Assembly: GCA_964519895.1 (NCBI GenBank)
Contig: CAZFLE010000021.1
Location: forward strand, 15,004 to 79,003
Direction of reading: 5' to 3'
Length of the DNA: 64,000 bases
Origin: CAYFPX01 sp964519895
Lineage (GTDB): Bacteria > Myxococcota_A > UBA796 > CAJQPC01
Part shown: one piece after another, positions 8,478 through 16,995 of the stretch
How the letters are laid out: every line of letters begins with the position of its first letter
How positions within the stretch are numbered: position 1 is the stretch's first letter
Notes under the pieces: model-generated
What the model saw: the letters and a program-made list of their open reading frames with translations, nothing else
Database searches by the model: none
Told to the model about the DNA's origin: nothing
Made by a program: the position numbers and the translations under genes

Positions 8478-9946
8478 GCCCGGGAGACCGCTGCCTGCCA
8501 ACGGGCCAGGGTCTCGGCCAGGTCGGCTTCGGTCAGGCCCGCCGTGAACGCCCGGTCCTGGGCCCACGCGTCGGAGACCGCGCTGGGGCTCGCCCACAGA
8601 CCCACCGCCAGCCCGGCCAGGAAGGCCGAGCCCAGGGCCGTGGTCTCGAGCTGGGTCGGGCGGACGCAGCGGGTCCCCAGCACGTCGGCCTGGAACTGCA
8701 TGAGCAGGTCGTTGCGGGCAGCGCCGCCGTCGACCCGCAGCTCCCGCAGAGGGCCTCCGAGATCCGCGCTCATCGCCCGCAGGATGTCCCCGATCTGCAG
8801 GGCGATGCCTTCGAGCGCGGCCCGTGCGATGTGGGCCCGCGTGGTGCCGCCGGTGATCCCGCTCAGCAGTCCCCGCGCGTCGGGCCGCCAGTGGGGCGCC
8901 CCCAGTCCCGCCAGGGCGGGCACAAAGGTCACGCCGCCGCTGTCGGGCACAGACGCTGCCAGGGTCTCGATCTCCGCCGCAGAGCCCAGGATGCCCAGGC
9001 CGTCCCGCAGCCACTGCACCGCGGCGCCGGCGATGAAGGCCGAGCCCTCGAGGGCATAGGTCACCCGTCCGCCCACCCGCCAGCCGACGGTCGTCAGCAT
9101 GCCGTTGTCCGAGTAGACCTTGTCGCCCCCGGTGTTCAGCAGCACGAAGGCCCCGGTCCCATAGGTGCACTTCGCCATGCCCTGGGCGAAGCAGGCCTGG
9201 CCGAACAAGGCCCCCTGCTGATCCCCGATCACCCCGGCCACGGGAATGCCGTCCGGCAGGAAGCCCACGCCGCGGGTCTCGCCGTAGACCTCGGACGAGT
9301 CGCCGATCCGAGGCAGGCACGCGGCCGGCACGCCCAGCAGGTCCAGCAGCGCCGGATCCCAGTCCAGGCTGTCCAGGTCCATCAGGAGCGTGCGGCTCGC
9401 GTTCGACGGGTCCGTGATGTGGGCCCCGCACAGCCGCCAGGTCAGCCAGCTGTCGATGGTGCCGAACAGGGCCTGGCCGTCCGCCGCCCGGGCCCGGGCA
9501 TCGGGCACGTTGTCCAGCACCCACGCCGCCTTGGTGCCCGAGAAGTAGGGGTCCAGCACCAGGCCCGTGCCCCGCTTGAAGCGCGCCTCGTGCCCGGCGT
9601 CCTTGAGCTGCTGGCAGCGGTCGGCCGTCCGACGGTCCTGCCAGACCAGTGCCCGGTGCAGAGGCTCCCCGGTGTCGCGGTCCCAGAACACGCTGGTCTC
9701 GCGCTGGTTGGTGATGCCGATGCCGGCGATGCGGTCCGCGTCGACCCCGGCCTTGGCCAGGGCACCGGTGACCGCCCCCTCGACAGACGTCCAGATCTCC
9801 GAGACATCGTGCTCCACGTGCCCGGGCTGGGGGTAGTGGTTGGGGAACTCCACGTTGTGGGTGGCCAGCACCCTCAGGTCGCGGTCGAGCAGCAGCCCGG
9901 TGCTGCCGGTGGTTCCCTGGTCGATGGCCAGGACGAGGTCGCGCAT
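8474..9946 (-). CDS. glpK: Glycerol kinase
   Basis: Phosphorylates glycerol to sn-glycerol 3-phosphate with ATP in the cytoplasm. The 490-residue length is typical of the family. The FGGY-kinase fold is clear: the phosphate-1 loop DQGTTGSTG at 9-17, GITNQRET near 77-84 and VWQDRR in the glycerol-binding region, TIDSWLTWRL, GDQQGALFGQ, YGTGAF, and the C-terminal AHIARAALEGIALQ and DGGAARNDLLMQ adenosine-binding segments. It is the first gene of a two-gene unit with the MYXO-CTERM-like protein. No glpF or glpD is nearby. Confidence 0.97.
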   Translation of the reverse strand: MRDLVLAIDQGTTGSTGLLLDRDLRVLATHNVEFPNHYPQPGHVEHDVSEIWTSVEGAVTGALAKAGVDADRIAGIGITNQRETSVFWDRDTGEPLHRALVWQDRRTADRCQQLKDAGHEARFKRGTGLVLDPYFSGTKAAWVLDNVPDARARAADGQALFGTIDSWLTWRLCGAHITDPSNASRTLLMDLDSLDWDPALLDLLGVPAACLPRIGDSSEVYGETRGVGFLPDGIPVAGVIGDQQGALFGQACFAQGMAKCTYGTGAFVLLNTGGDKVYSDNGMLTTVGWRVGGRVTYALEGSAFIAGAAVQWLRDGLGILGSAAEIETLAASVPDSGGVTFVPALAGLGAPHWRPDARGLLSGITGGTTRAHIARAALEGIALQIGDILRAMSADLGGPLRELRVDGGAARNDLLMQFQADVLGTRCVRPTQLETTALGSAFLAGLAVGLWASPSAVSDAWAQDRAFTAGLTEADLAETLARWQAAVSRA

Positions 9947-9998
9947 GACGGCTCCAGCGGGAGGGCAGGGGAGCGGTGGGGCTATCCCCTCTCGACGG

Positions 9999-10316
9999 TC
10001 ATGGCTGGTACAGCGTCCAGAGCTCTTCGCAGGTCGCGTCCCGGGCCAGCGCCAGCATCGCGGTGCAGCTCTCCAGGGCCTGGTCCCGCTCGAGATCGCT
10101 CAGGTCCCGCCGCATGTCCTCCCAGTCCGCTTGGCAGCTCGTGCGCCAGGAGGTGCTGTCTTCGGCGCCCAGGGCGGGCCAGCCGCCGGTGTCATCGCAC
10201 TGGTCCAGCTCGCGGGCAGCCACTCTGCAGGTCGCTTCGCAGTCGTCTTCGAAGGGCCCAAAGGAGGGCGCGTCGCAGCCGCCCAGACCGGTGATGACAG
10301 CGAGAGAGGTGGCCAG
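9999..10316 (-). CDS. Cys-rich lipoprotein-like ORF abutting tRNA-Phe
   Basis: About 105 residues of open frame run from the 3' end of the tRNA to a stop at 9999. The sequence begins LATSLAVITGLGGC, a plausible lipoprotein signal with lipobox LGGC, and the mature part has six further cysteines (for example CEATC, LDQCDD, TSCQAD, LESCTA, ATCEEL) in an acidic background. This looks like a small disulfide-rich exported protein. There is no ATG, GTG or TTG in frame between the tRNA and the signal region. The coordinates given assume a CTG start at 10316, inside the tRNA acceptor stem. The start is therefore doubtful although the coding character is good. Confidence 0.5.
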   Translation of the reverse strand: MATSLAVITGLGGCDAPSFGPFEDDCEATCRVAARELDQCDDTGGWPALGAEDSTSWRTSCQADWEDMRRDLSDLERDQALESCTAMLALARDATCEELWTLYQP

Positions 10317-10382
10317 GGACAGAATTGAACTGCCGACACGGGGATTTTCAGTCCCCTGCTCTACCAACTGAGCTACCTGGCC
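10310..10382 (-). tRNA. tRNA-Phe (GAA)
   Basis: The minus strand folds as a standard 73-nt tRNA. The acceptor stem is GGCCAGG paired with CCTGGCC, the D arm is GCTC-AGTTGGTA-GAGC, and the anticodon stem is GGGGA with TCCCC around the loop CTGAAAA, giving anticodon GAA. The variable loop is GTGTC and the T arm is GGCAG-TTCAATT-CTGTC. The discriminator is A and the next bases are CCT, so the CCA end is not encoded and must be added after transcription. Confidence 0.97.
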
Positions 10383-10564
10383 GAACCTCTCTGCTGTCAA
10401 ACCATCCCGTGCCTCAGCGAGCAATCTCGACGGGGGCGTTCTACCAAAGCGGTCGACGGCGTCAGCAACAACATCCACGACAGTGGCGGCGTGTTCGACC
10501 GGGGGGCATCGGCAACGGAACGCCGGGCGTTTAACGGGCGCCGAAGCCCTGTCAACGCGGGGCG

Positions 10565-11950
10565 TCACTCGTACTCGATGGCCCGCACGGAGATGCCCAG
10601 GCGCTTCATTCGATAGTTCAGGTTCGACCGGGAGATACCGAGCCTGCGCGCCGCCCGGGCCTGAACCCCCTGGGCGTCCTTGAGGGCCTGGATCAACACC
10701 CTGCGCTCGTACTCCCGCAGCGCGGCCTGGACCGTCATGCCTTCGGGCAGGATCGCCTCGTCCGGGCGGTCCAGCGACGGTGCCTCGGTGAGCTTGACCC
10801 CGCTGAGCTCATCGCTGCGCGTCAGGATGACCGCCCGCTCGATCACGTGCTGCAGCTCCCGGACGTTCCCGGGCCACCCGTACTGGGTCAGTCGCTCCAT
10901 CGTGGTCATCGAGACCTTGGGCACCGGTCGGCCGAGCTCCTGGCAGTAGTGGGTCAAGAAGTGGTCGACGAGCAGCGGGATGTCGTCCCGGCGGTCCTTG
11001 AGCGGCGGCACCTGGATCAGGAAGACGTTGAGCCGGTAGTACAGGTCCTCCCTGAAGTTGCCGTCGGCCACCTCCTGGCGCAGGTCGCGGTTCGTGGCGG
11101 CGATGACCCTCACGTCGACCCGCAAGGTCTCCTGGCCGCCGACCCGCTGGAACTCGCCGGACTCCAGGACCCGGAGCAGCTTGACCTGGGTGGCCAGGGT
11201 GATCTCCCCGATCTCATCCAGGAAGAGCGTGCCGCCGTTGGCCTGCTCGAACTTGCCCCGATGCTGCCGGACCGCGCTTGTGAAGGCGCCCTTTTCGTGA
11301 CCGAACAGCTCGCTTTCCAGCAAGGCCTCGGGCAGGGCCGCGCAGTTCACACGGATGAACGCGCCGGCTTGGCGCTGGCTCCGGTAGTGCAGCGCATGGG
11401 CGATCAGCTCCTTGCCGGTGCCTGTCGGTCCCTGGAGCAGCACGCGGGCGTTGGTGTCGGCCACGGCGGCGATCAGCTCGTAGACCTCGACCATCGCGGG
11501 TGTCGCACCGATGATCGCCTCGAAGCCGTACTTGGCAGAGACCTCCTGGCGCAGGTGCACCAGCTCGGCCAGCAGGGCCTTCTCGTCCAGGGCTCTCTGG
11601 ACGATCAAGAGCAGCTCCTCCTTGCTCACCGGCTTGATGATGTAGTCGTCGGCGCCGGTCTTCATCGCCTTGACCGCGTCGGGCACCGAGCCGTAGCCGG
11701 TCATCACGACCACCCGGACCTCGGGCCACTGTTCCTTGACCTGGGCCAGGAGCTCCATGCCCGACGTGCCCGGCATGGCCACGTCGGTGATGACCAGGTC
11801 CATGGGCCGGCCGCTCAGGTGGCCCAGGGCCTCCTCGGCCGACGACGCCAGGGTCACGTCGTGCCCGCTCTTGCGCAGGTTGATCTCCAGGGAGTGGCGC
11901 ACGGCACGGTCGTCGTCCACGACCAGCAAGCGGGGAGCGGGCCCGCCCAT
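10565..11950 (-). CDS. NtrC-family sigma54-dependent response regulator (GAFTSA variant)
   Basis: A 461-residue regulator with three domains. The receiver (about 6-120) has acidic residues DDD near 12-14, phospho-acceptor Asp56 in VITDVAMPG and Lys107. The AAA+ sigma54-activator domain (about 145-375) has Walker A GPTGTGKE at 174-181, the loop GAFTSA at 221-226 and Walker B FLDEIGE at 243-249. A Fis-type helix-turn-helix (ARAARRLGISRSNLNYRMKR) ends the protein. The sigma54-contacting loop is usually GAFTGA; here the second Gly is Ser. The start overlaps the sppA stop (TGATG), so it is translated with the envelope protease. No histidine kinase is adjacent, and its targets are unknown. Confidence 0.92.
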   Translation of the reverse strand: MGGPAPRLLVVDDDRAVRHSLEINLRKSGHDVTLASSAEEALGHLSGRPMDLVITDVAMPGTSGMELLAQVKEQWPEVRVVVMTGYGSVPDAVKAMKTGADDYIIKPVSKEELLLIVQRALDEKALLAELVHLRQEVSAKYGFEAIIGATPAMVEVYELIAAVADTNARVLLQGPTGTGKELIAHALHYRSQRQAGAFIRVNCAALPEALLESELFGHEKGAFTSAVRQHRGKFEQANGGTLFLDEIGEITLATQVKLLRVLESGEFQRVGGQETLRVDVRVIAATNRDLRQEVADGNFREDLYYRLNVFLIQVPPLKDRRDDIPLLVDHFLTHYCQELGRPVPKVSMTTMERLTQYGWPGNVRELQHVIERAVILTRSDELSGVKLTEAPSLDRPDEAILPEGMTVQAALREYERRVLIQALKDAQGVQARAARRLGISRSNLNYRMKRLGISVRAIEYE

Positions 11951-14370
11951 CAGTGGACCTCGAGCTGCCAGGGCTGGAGCATCAGCAGCCGCTCATCGGC
12001 CAGGGGCAACAACCCTGCCCACTCCACGAGCGTCGGCGGCAGCGAGATCCCGGGGTCCAGAGCCGTTCGGATGCTCTGGGGCAGGTAGACGCCGTTCAGG
12101 CCGCCGCCGCCGCCGTAGCTCACCAGGGTCAGGTCCGCGTCGGGGCCCAGGCCGGCAAAGGCACGGGCGGCGTCGATGGCGTCCTGGAACCCCCCGAGCT
12201 CGTCGACCAGCCCGTGCTCCAGCGCCCGCTGACCGGACCACACGCGGCCTCGGGCGACGGCCTCGACCTCTTCTTCCGTCATCTCCCGCCCCTCGGCCAC
12301 CCGCTCCTTGAACTGGCGGTAGGTCTCGCCGATCATCCGGTCCAGGGCGGCGTATTCCACGGGGTCGAAGGCGCGACTGGTCGTGAACATGCCCGCGTTG
12401 CGGCCGCGGCTGTAGGTGTGGTGGGTGATGCCCAGGGTGTCGTAGGCGTCGGCGAAGTTCATCTTGCCGCCGTACACGCCGATGGAGCCGGTCACGGTGG
12501 TGGGCTCGGCCAGGATCAGATCGGCGCCGCAGGCCACGTAGTAGCCGCCCGATGCCGCGGTGCCGCCCATCGACACGACCACCGGCTTGCCCTCCCGCTG
12601 GACCAGCTGGACCGCTCGCCAGATCTCGTCGGACGCAAAGGCCGATCCCCCCGGCGAGTCCACCCGCAACACCACGGCCCTGACCCGCCGGTCCTGGGCC
12701 GCCCTTCGGAGGTGCCGGACCACGGTGGCAGAGCCCGTCGACGCGCCCTGGATCAGCCCCCCCGAGCTGGACTCGCCGGACACGATGGCCCCGGTCACGT
12801 AGACCACGGCGATCTCGTGGGCGCTGTTCCAGCCTGGGGTGTCCGGGTACAGCCCGTAGTCCTCTTCCAGATCGAAGCCCGACGCGAAGAGATCGGCCAC
12901 GGAGTCCTCGAGCTGATCCGGGTAGATCAGCCCGTCGACCAGGTCCATGTCCAGGGCCTCGGCCGCGGTGTAGGGGCCGCCGTCGACGAATTCACCGAGC
13001 TCTTCCGGCGTGAACCTGCGCCCGCGGCTGGTGTCCGCCAGCAGGTTCTCGTACAGGTCGTCCAGCAGGGTGTCCATCTGCTCGCGGGCGGGGGCAGACG
13101 GCGCGGTGCGGGTGTTGGTCTCGGTGGCGGACTTGTACTCGCCCCGCCAGGCGAACTCCTGCTCCACGCCGACCAGATCCATCGCGCCCTTGAGGTACTG
13201 GACCTCGGCGCTGAGGCCCACCAGATCGAGCTCCCCGGCCGGGTGGAGGAAGATCCGGTCCGTGCCCGCGGCGATCATGTAGGCGGCGTTGCCGGCCCCG
13301 GCGCTCAGGTAGGAGACCACCGGCCGGCCGGTCACTCGGACGCGCTCCACGGCGGTCCGCAGCTCCTGGACCTGGGCCAGGGAGTAGGGGGTGGTGCCCA
13401 GCTCGACCACCACGCCCTGGACGCTGCGGTCGCTGGCCGCCCTGTCCAGACGGTCCAGCAGCTGGAGGTAGGTCTCGGTGGGGGCCGCCAGCAGGCCTTC
13501 GCTCGCTTCGTACGGGTGGGGCACCGTCAGGTCGACCACCGGGACCTGCTTGCGGGGGCTGAGCAGCCACTCTTCCGTGTCGCTGGTCGCAAGCCACGCC
13601 GACGCCGACTCCAGGCTGTCTCCGGCGAAGCCACCGATGCTCGAGCTGCCCAGGGTGACCTCCAGGCCCACGCCCAGCGAGACGCCGGCCAGCCCGGAGC
13701 TGGGGTCCAGGTTCCAGTCGCCCTGGCCGTGTAGGTCCAGGCCGTCCCGCGCGTGAATGCGCAACGTGGTGCGCAAGGTCCGGCGCTGGTCCAGATCCGT
13801 GATCGACGGATCCACGGCCTGGTACTCCAGCCCGACCATCACACGGTCCCCAGCGGGACGGACCACGGCGCCGATGCCATAGGTGCCGAACACCTGCTGG
13901 TCCGGCGAAGGGCTCCCCAGGTTGCGTCCGACGGCCGCGAGCCCTAGCCAGGGGAGGGGACGCGCACTCAGGCCCACGTCCCAGGACAGGAAGGCAGGCG
14001 ACGCCCCGCCCGGCAGGTTCCACGACGCCGCGATGCCGGCGCGCAGGTTCTCGGGGAGCTGGAGGGCAAAGGCGCCCCGAAGGGCCCACCACGCGGCTTC
14101 GCCCGTCGGGCGCCGGTGGTGGAGGGACAGCCCGAGGCCCCCAGCGGCGGACGACAGCACGAACTGCTGTCCCGACTGGTCCAGGCCCTGGCGGTAGTAG
14201 AGCGCCAAGCTCGCGTCCGGGTCGAAGCCCAGGTTGGCCGGGTTGACCCACGTGGCGCCCGCGCCGTCTTCGCCTGCCAGTGCGGCGGCGGGCGGGGTGT
14301 AGCCGGCGGGGTCCGGGACTTCGCCCAGGACCGGGGTCGTGCCCAGTGCGACGGCGAGCAACAACGTCAT
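11950..14370 (-). CDS. sppA: SppA-type signal peptide peptidase with N-terminal beta-rich domain
   Basis: An 806-residue envelope protease. The ATG at 14370 follows a GGGAG ribosome site and opens a signal peptide. Residues about 40-250 (WVNPANLGF, LALYYRQG, GLGLSLHHR, AVGRNLGSP, GVSLGVGLEVTLG) look like repeated amphipathic strands of a porin- or PorV-like barrel and are not part of classical SppA. Residues about 275-790 are the tandem SppA modules, with the general base Lys413 in EYKSATET and nucleophile Ser607 in GGTAASGGYY, the split active site of 67-kDa type SppA. SppA normally degrades cleaved signal peptides at the inner membrane; the extra domain suggests a different placement here. 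The regulator gene downstream is coupled to it. Confidence 0.88.
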   Translation of the reverse strand: MTLLLAVALGTTPVLGEVPDPAGYTPPAAALAGEDGAGATWVNPANLGFDPDASLALYYRQGLDQSGQQFVLSSAAGGLGLSLHHRRPTGEAAWWALRGAFALQLPENLRAGIAASWNLPGGASPAFLSWDVGLSARPLPWLGLAAVGRNLGSPSPDQQVFGTYGIGAVVRPAGDRVMVGLEYQAVDPSITDLDQRRTLRTTLRIHARDGLDLHGQGDWNLDPSSGLAGVSLGVGLEVTLGSSSIGGFAGDSLESASAWLATSDTEEWLLSPRKQVPVVDLTVPHPYEASEGLLAAPTETYLQLLDRLDRAASDRSVQGVVVELGTTPYSLAQVQELRTAVERVRVTGRPVVSYLSAGAGNAAYMIAAGTDRIFLHPAGELDLVGLSAEVQYLKGAMDLVGVEQEFAWRGEYKSATETNTRTAPSAPAREQMDTLLDDLYENLLADTSRGRRFTPEELGEFVDGGPYTAAEALDMDLVDGLIYPDQLEDSVADLFASGFDLEEDYGLYPDTPGWNSAHEIAVVYVTGAIVSGESSSGGLIQGASTGSATVVRHLRRAAQDRRVRAVVLRVDSPGGSAFASDEIWRAVQLVQREGKPVVVSMGGTAASGGYYVACGADLILAEPTTVTGSIGVYGGKMNFADAYDTLGITHHTYSRGRNAGMFTTSRAFDPVEYAALDRMIGETYRQFKERVAEGREMTEEEVEAVARGRVWSGQRALEHGLVDELGGFQDAIDAARAFAGLGPDADLTLVSYGGGGGLNGVYLPQSIRTALDPGISLPPTLVEWAGLLPLADERLLMLQPWQLEVH

Positions 14371-14639
14371 GGATCTCCCGTGAGGTGGGCTACGATAGAC
14401 GAGGTGGGTCTTGACATGACAAGAGGTTCCCTCGAAGTCTCCTCGCCAACCCCCAGGCCGGCCCCCTCGATCGGGGACCAGGCCGCCCCGCAGCTCGCTC
14501 CAGGCCAAGGTCGCATGACGAAGCTTTACAGGACTGACACCGGCAAGGACACACAGACCACACGGCCCTTCCGCAAGATGGAGGGGGGTCGATGTGTCCC
14601 CTTCATGTCGGGCGGCGTGGCGGGTCAGGAGGCGTGGCG
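14371..14639. promoter_or_regulatory. Divergent sppA/dacB control region with palindrome at 14410-14423
   Basis: This 269-base region separates two divergent envelope genes. It holds CTTGACATGACAAG at 14410-14423, an inverted repeat matching at 12 of 14 positions. On the minus strand its TTGTCA lies 19 bases before TATCGT (14397-14392), a weak promoter for sppA. The palindrome overlaps the -35, so it could be an operator. No convincing promoter for dacB is visible, but AGGAGG at 14627-14632 is a clear ribosome site for it. Confidence 0.35.
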
Positions 14640-16202
14640 ATGAAGCGAGTCGTGTCGGGGCTGGTGCTCCTCGGAGCCCTGGCTGCCACCGGACCCTTGC
14701 TGGCGGCGGATCCACCGCCCACCGACACAGCCACGCCGGTCGTGCAGCCGGTCCCCCGGGATCCGCTGCCCGTGCGGCCTGCACCTGCGCCGGCCTTGGA
14801 CCCGATCCTCGCGCCGCTGACGGATGACCGACTCTTCCAGGATGCCCAGGTCGCCCTCCAGGTGGTGTCGCTCCGGACCGGAGAGGAGGTCTTCGGCTAC
14901 CAGGCCGATCAAGGCATGGTGCCCGCGTCGACGATGAAGGTCATCACGGCCGCGGGCGCCCTGAAGACCCTGGGCCCCTCCTACCGCTTCACGACCCGGG
15001 TGCTCACGGACGGGGAGCTCCGGCCCGACGGTGTGCTGGACGGCAACCTCTACGTCCAGGGCGGCGGCGATCCGACCCTGGTGCTCGAGAAGCTCTGGAA
15101 GCTCGTCTACGACCTGCACCTCAATGGCCTCGCGCGGATCGAGGGCGACGTGATCTTCGACGACACGTTCTTCGACCGGTCCTGGCCCACGGCCGGCTGG
15201 GACAAGCCTCGCGACGTCGCCCGAGGGCCCAGCTACTTCGCGCACGTGGGTGCCCTGGCCCTCAACTTCGACACGGTCGCCGTGGTCGTCCGCCCGGGCG
15301 CGAAAGCCGGGGATCCGGCCGCAGTGGCCCTGGAGACCGAGGCACCGGGGGTGGTCCAGATCGAGAATCGGGTCAAGACCACCACCAGCGGTCGACGCCA
15401 CGTGAAGCTCGAGCGCGTCGTGACCGGCCGCTCGATGTCCCTGGTGCTCACAGGCACCGTGCCGTTGAGCGCCAATGCGGTCCGGTACTACCGGACGGTG
15501 CCGGATCCGTCCGCTTACTTCACCGCCGCTTTTGCGGCTCAGTTGCGGGCCCAGGGCGTGTCCGTGGCGGGTGCCTACGTGGACGGAGAGGTTCCCGAGG
15601 CCGCCGACGAGATCCTCTCTCTCAAGTCCCCGCCGCTGGCATCGATTCTGATGGACATGAACAAGTACTCCTCCAACTTCATCGCCGAGCAGGTGCTGAA
15701 GACCCTGGGGGCCGAGGTCAGCGGCGCCCAGGGCACCACCGCGGCCGGACTGGAGGTGCTCGGGGATTACCTCGTTTCCCTGGGCATTCCGCGCGAGGAA
15801 TTCAAGCTGGTCAACGGCTCGGGTCTGACCCGAAGTGCCCGCCTGCGCCCCACGCACCTCACCGCGGTGCTGGCGGATATGGCAGGTGATCCCCGGGTCG
15901 GACACGAGTTCATGGCGAGCCTGGCCATCGGGGGCCGGGACGGCACCTTGTGGGCCCGCTTCGCCGAAGACGACCAGGTCGATCGGGTGCGAGGCAAGAC
16001 CGGCACCCTGGACGGGGTGCACTGCCTGGCAGGCACCGTAGAAGCCGCAGACGGCGAGCTCTACGCCTTTGCCTACCTGGTCAACGAGCTGCCGGGGTCC
16101 ATCGCGCGAGCCCGCCAGGTGGCCGACCGCTTCTGCGGGGCATTGTGTGAGCTGGACGGTGCGGTCACCAGCCTGGAGCCCGCCACGGCGGGCACGCCTT
16201 GA
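14640..16202 (+). CDS. dacB: D-Ala-D-Ala carboxypeptidase/endopeptidase (PBP4 family)
   Basis: A 520-residue periplasmic class C penicillin-binding protein that trims or cleaves peptidoglycan stem peptides. The ATG at 14640 has AGGAGG eight bases upstream and opens a signal peptide ending LLAAD, followed by a Pro-rich linker (25-55). The three serine-acyl-transferase motifs are present: SxxK as STMK at 97-100 (catalytic Ser97), SxN as SSN at 344-346, and KTG at 453-455. The long insert between SxxK and SxN is typical of the PBP4/DacB type, and the length fits. The gene is divergent from sppA and is followed by a separately promoted operon. Confidence 0.95.
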   Translation: MKRVVSGLVLLGALAATGPLLAADPPPTDTATPVVQPVPRDPLPVRPAPAPALDPILAPLTDDRLFQDAQVALQVVSLRTGEEVFGYQADQGMVPASTMKVITAAGALKTLGPSYRFTTRVLTDGELRPDGVLDGNLYVQGGGDPTLVLEKLWKLVYDLHLNGLARIEGDVIFDDTFFDRSWPTAGWDKPRDVARGPSYFAHVGALALNFDTVAVVVRPGAKAGDPAAVALETEAPGVVQIENRVKTTTSGRRHVKLERVVTGRSMSLVLTGTVPLSANAVRYYRTVPDPSAYFTAAFAAQLRAQGVSVAGAYVDGEVPEAADEILSLKSPPLASILMDMNKYSSNFIAEQVLKTLGAEVSGAQGTTAAGLEVLGDYLVSLGIPREEFKLVNGSGLTRSARLRPTHLTAVLADMAGDPRVGHEFMASLAIGGRDGTLWARFAEDDQVDRVRGKTGTLDGVHCLAGTVEAADGELYAFAYLVNELPGSIARARQVADRFCGALCELDGAVTSLEPATAGTP

Positions 16203-16244
16203 CGATCGGGCCGATCCCCAGGACAGAGGGGCCACCCCCCTCGA

Positions 16245-16274
16245 TTGACACCGATCTCTACGGGTCGGTATACA
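16245..16274 (+). promoter_or_regulatory. Strong sigma70-type promoter of the TPR operon
   Basis: A perfect -35 TTGACA at 16245-16250 and a near-perfect -10 TATACA at 16269-16274 are separated by 18 bases. The predicted transcript starts near 16281, about 55 bases before the ATG at 16336. It should drive the genes 16336-24414, which are all joined by short gaps or stop/start overlaps. Confidence 0.75.
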
Positions 16275-16335
16275 AGGCGCATGCGCCGCTCGGTGGGGAG
16301 ACCTCTGCGCCGGGCCAGGAGATGGAGCGAAACCC

Positions 16336-16995
16336 ATGATCGGACGTGCCACGTGGGCCTGGGGACTGCTGTTCCTCGTGGGGGCGCCGCTGGCGTTCCT
16401 GGCGGATGCAGACGCCCAGGACGCGGTCGAGGACACCGAAGCCTCTGAACAAGAAGCCCCCGCCACGGACCCTGACTTCAACCGACAGCTGCTCACGGTC
16501 GAGGAGGACACGAACGCCCTCAAGGAGCGCGTGTTCCGCGCCAAGGCCACCTTGCAGCTGCTCAAGGAGATCGTGATCCAGGGCTCCACCAGCGGCTCGC
16601 GCGCCGTCTTGTGGCACCTCAACGAGCTGGGTGGCACCTACACCCTGGAGTCGATCAGCTACTACCTGGATGGACAGTCCATCTTCAGTCGCACCGACAC
16701 GACCGGCGAGCTCGACAAGCAAGGTGAGCTGAAGCTCTGGGACGGCGCCGTGCCGCCTGGGAACCACAACGTCACCGTGACCGCCGTGGTCCGCGGCAAT
16801 GGCTTCGGCATCTTCAAGTACGTCGACGGCTACACCTTCAAGGTCCAGAGCGCCTTCGCCTTTGCGGCCGAGGACGGTCACGTCTCCAACGTCCGCATCG
16901 TCCTGGACGAGCCCGAGGGGGTGGGGCGCTCCTTCACCCAGGGCCCCGAGGTCGCCTACGTGCTCAAGACCGTGCGCCAGTCCGCCGAGGAGTAG
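16336..16995 (+). CDS. Periplasmic protein of a TPR/ExbBD locus, function unknown
   Basis: A 219-residue protein with a signal peptide ending near ADADAQ, an acidic low-complexity stretch, then a helix (about 45-80) rich in Glu, Lys and Leu that may form a coiled coil. A beta-rich domain follows (LWHLNELGGTYTLESISYYLDGQ, HNVTVTAVVRG, YTFKVQSAF). It is the first gene of the operon that ends in the ExbB/ExbD motor genes, so a periplasmic adaptor role is likely. I recognise the type from Myxococcota genomes, where it is sometimes misnamed as an acetyltransferase, but no function is established to my knowledge. The next gene starts immediately after its stop. Confidence 0.75.
   Translation: MIGRATWAWGLLFLVGAPLAFLADADAQDAVEDTEASEQEAPATDPDFNRQLLTVEEDTNALKERVFRAKATLQLLKEIVIQGSTSGSRAVLWHLNELGGTYTLESISYYLDGQSIFSRTDTTGELDKQGELKLWDGAVPPGNHNVTVTAVVRGNGFGIFKYVDGYTFKVQSAFAFAAEDGHVSNVRIVLDEPEGVGRSFTQGPEVAYVLKTVRQSAEE

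Noticed and set aside
10310..10568. A long minus-strand frame reading GQVAQLVEQGTENPRVGSSIL that appears to begin a 189-aa protein at 10568.
   Set aside because: This peptide is the well-known false translation of a tRNA-Phe gene; the upstream part has no coding character. Only the part after the tRNA was kept as a doubtful lipoprotein-like ORF.
14411..14433. TTGACA at 14411-14416 as a plus-strand promoter for dacB.
   Set aside because: No -10-like sequence occurs 16-19 bases downstream.
14371..14784. Extension of the sppA frame upstream to 14784.
   Set aside because: The added residues show no signal peptide and are compositionally unlike protein; the ATG at 14370 has a ribosome site and a signal peptide.
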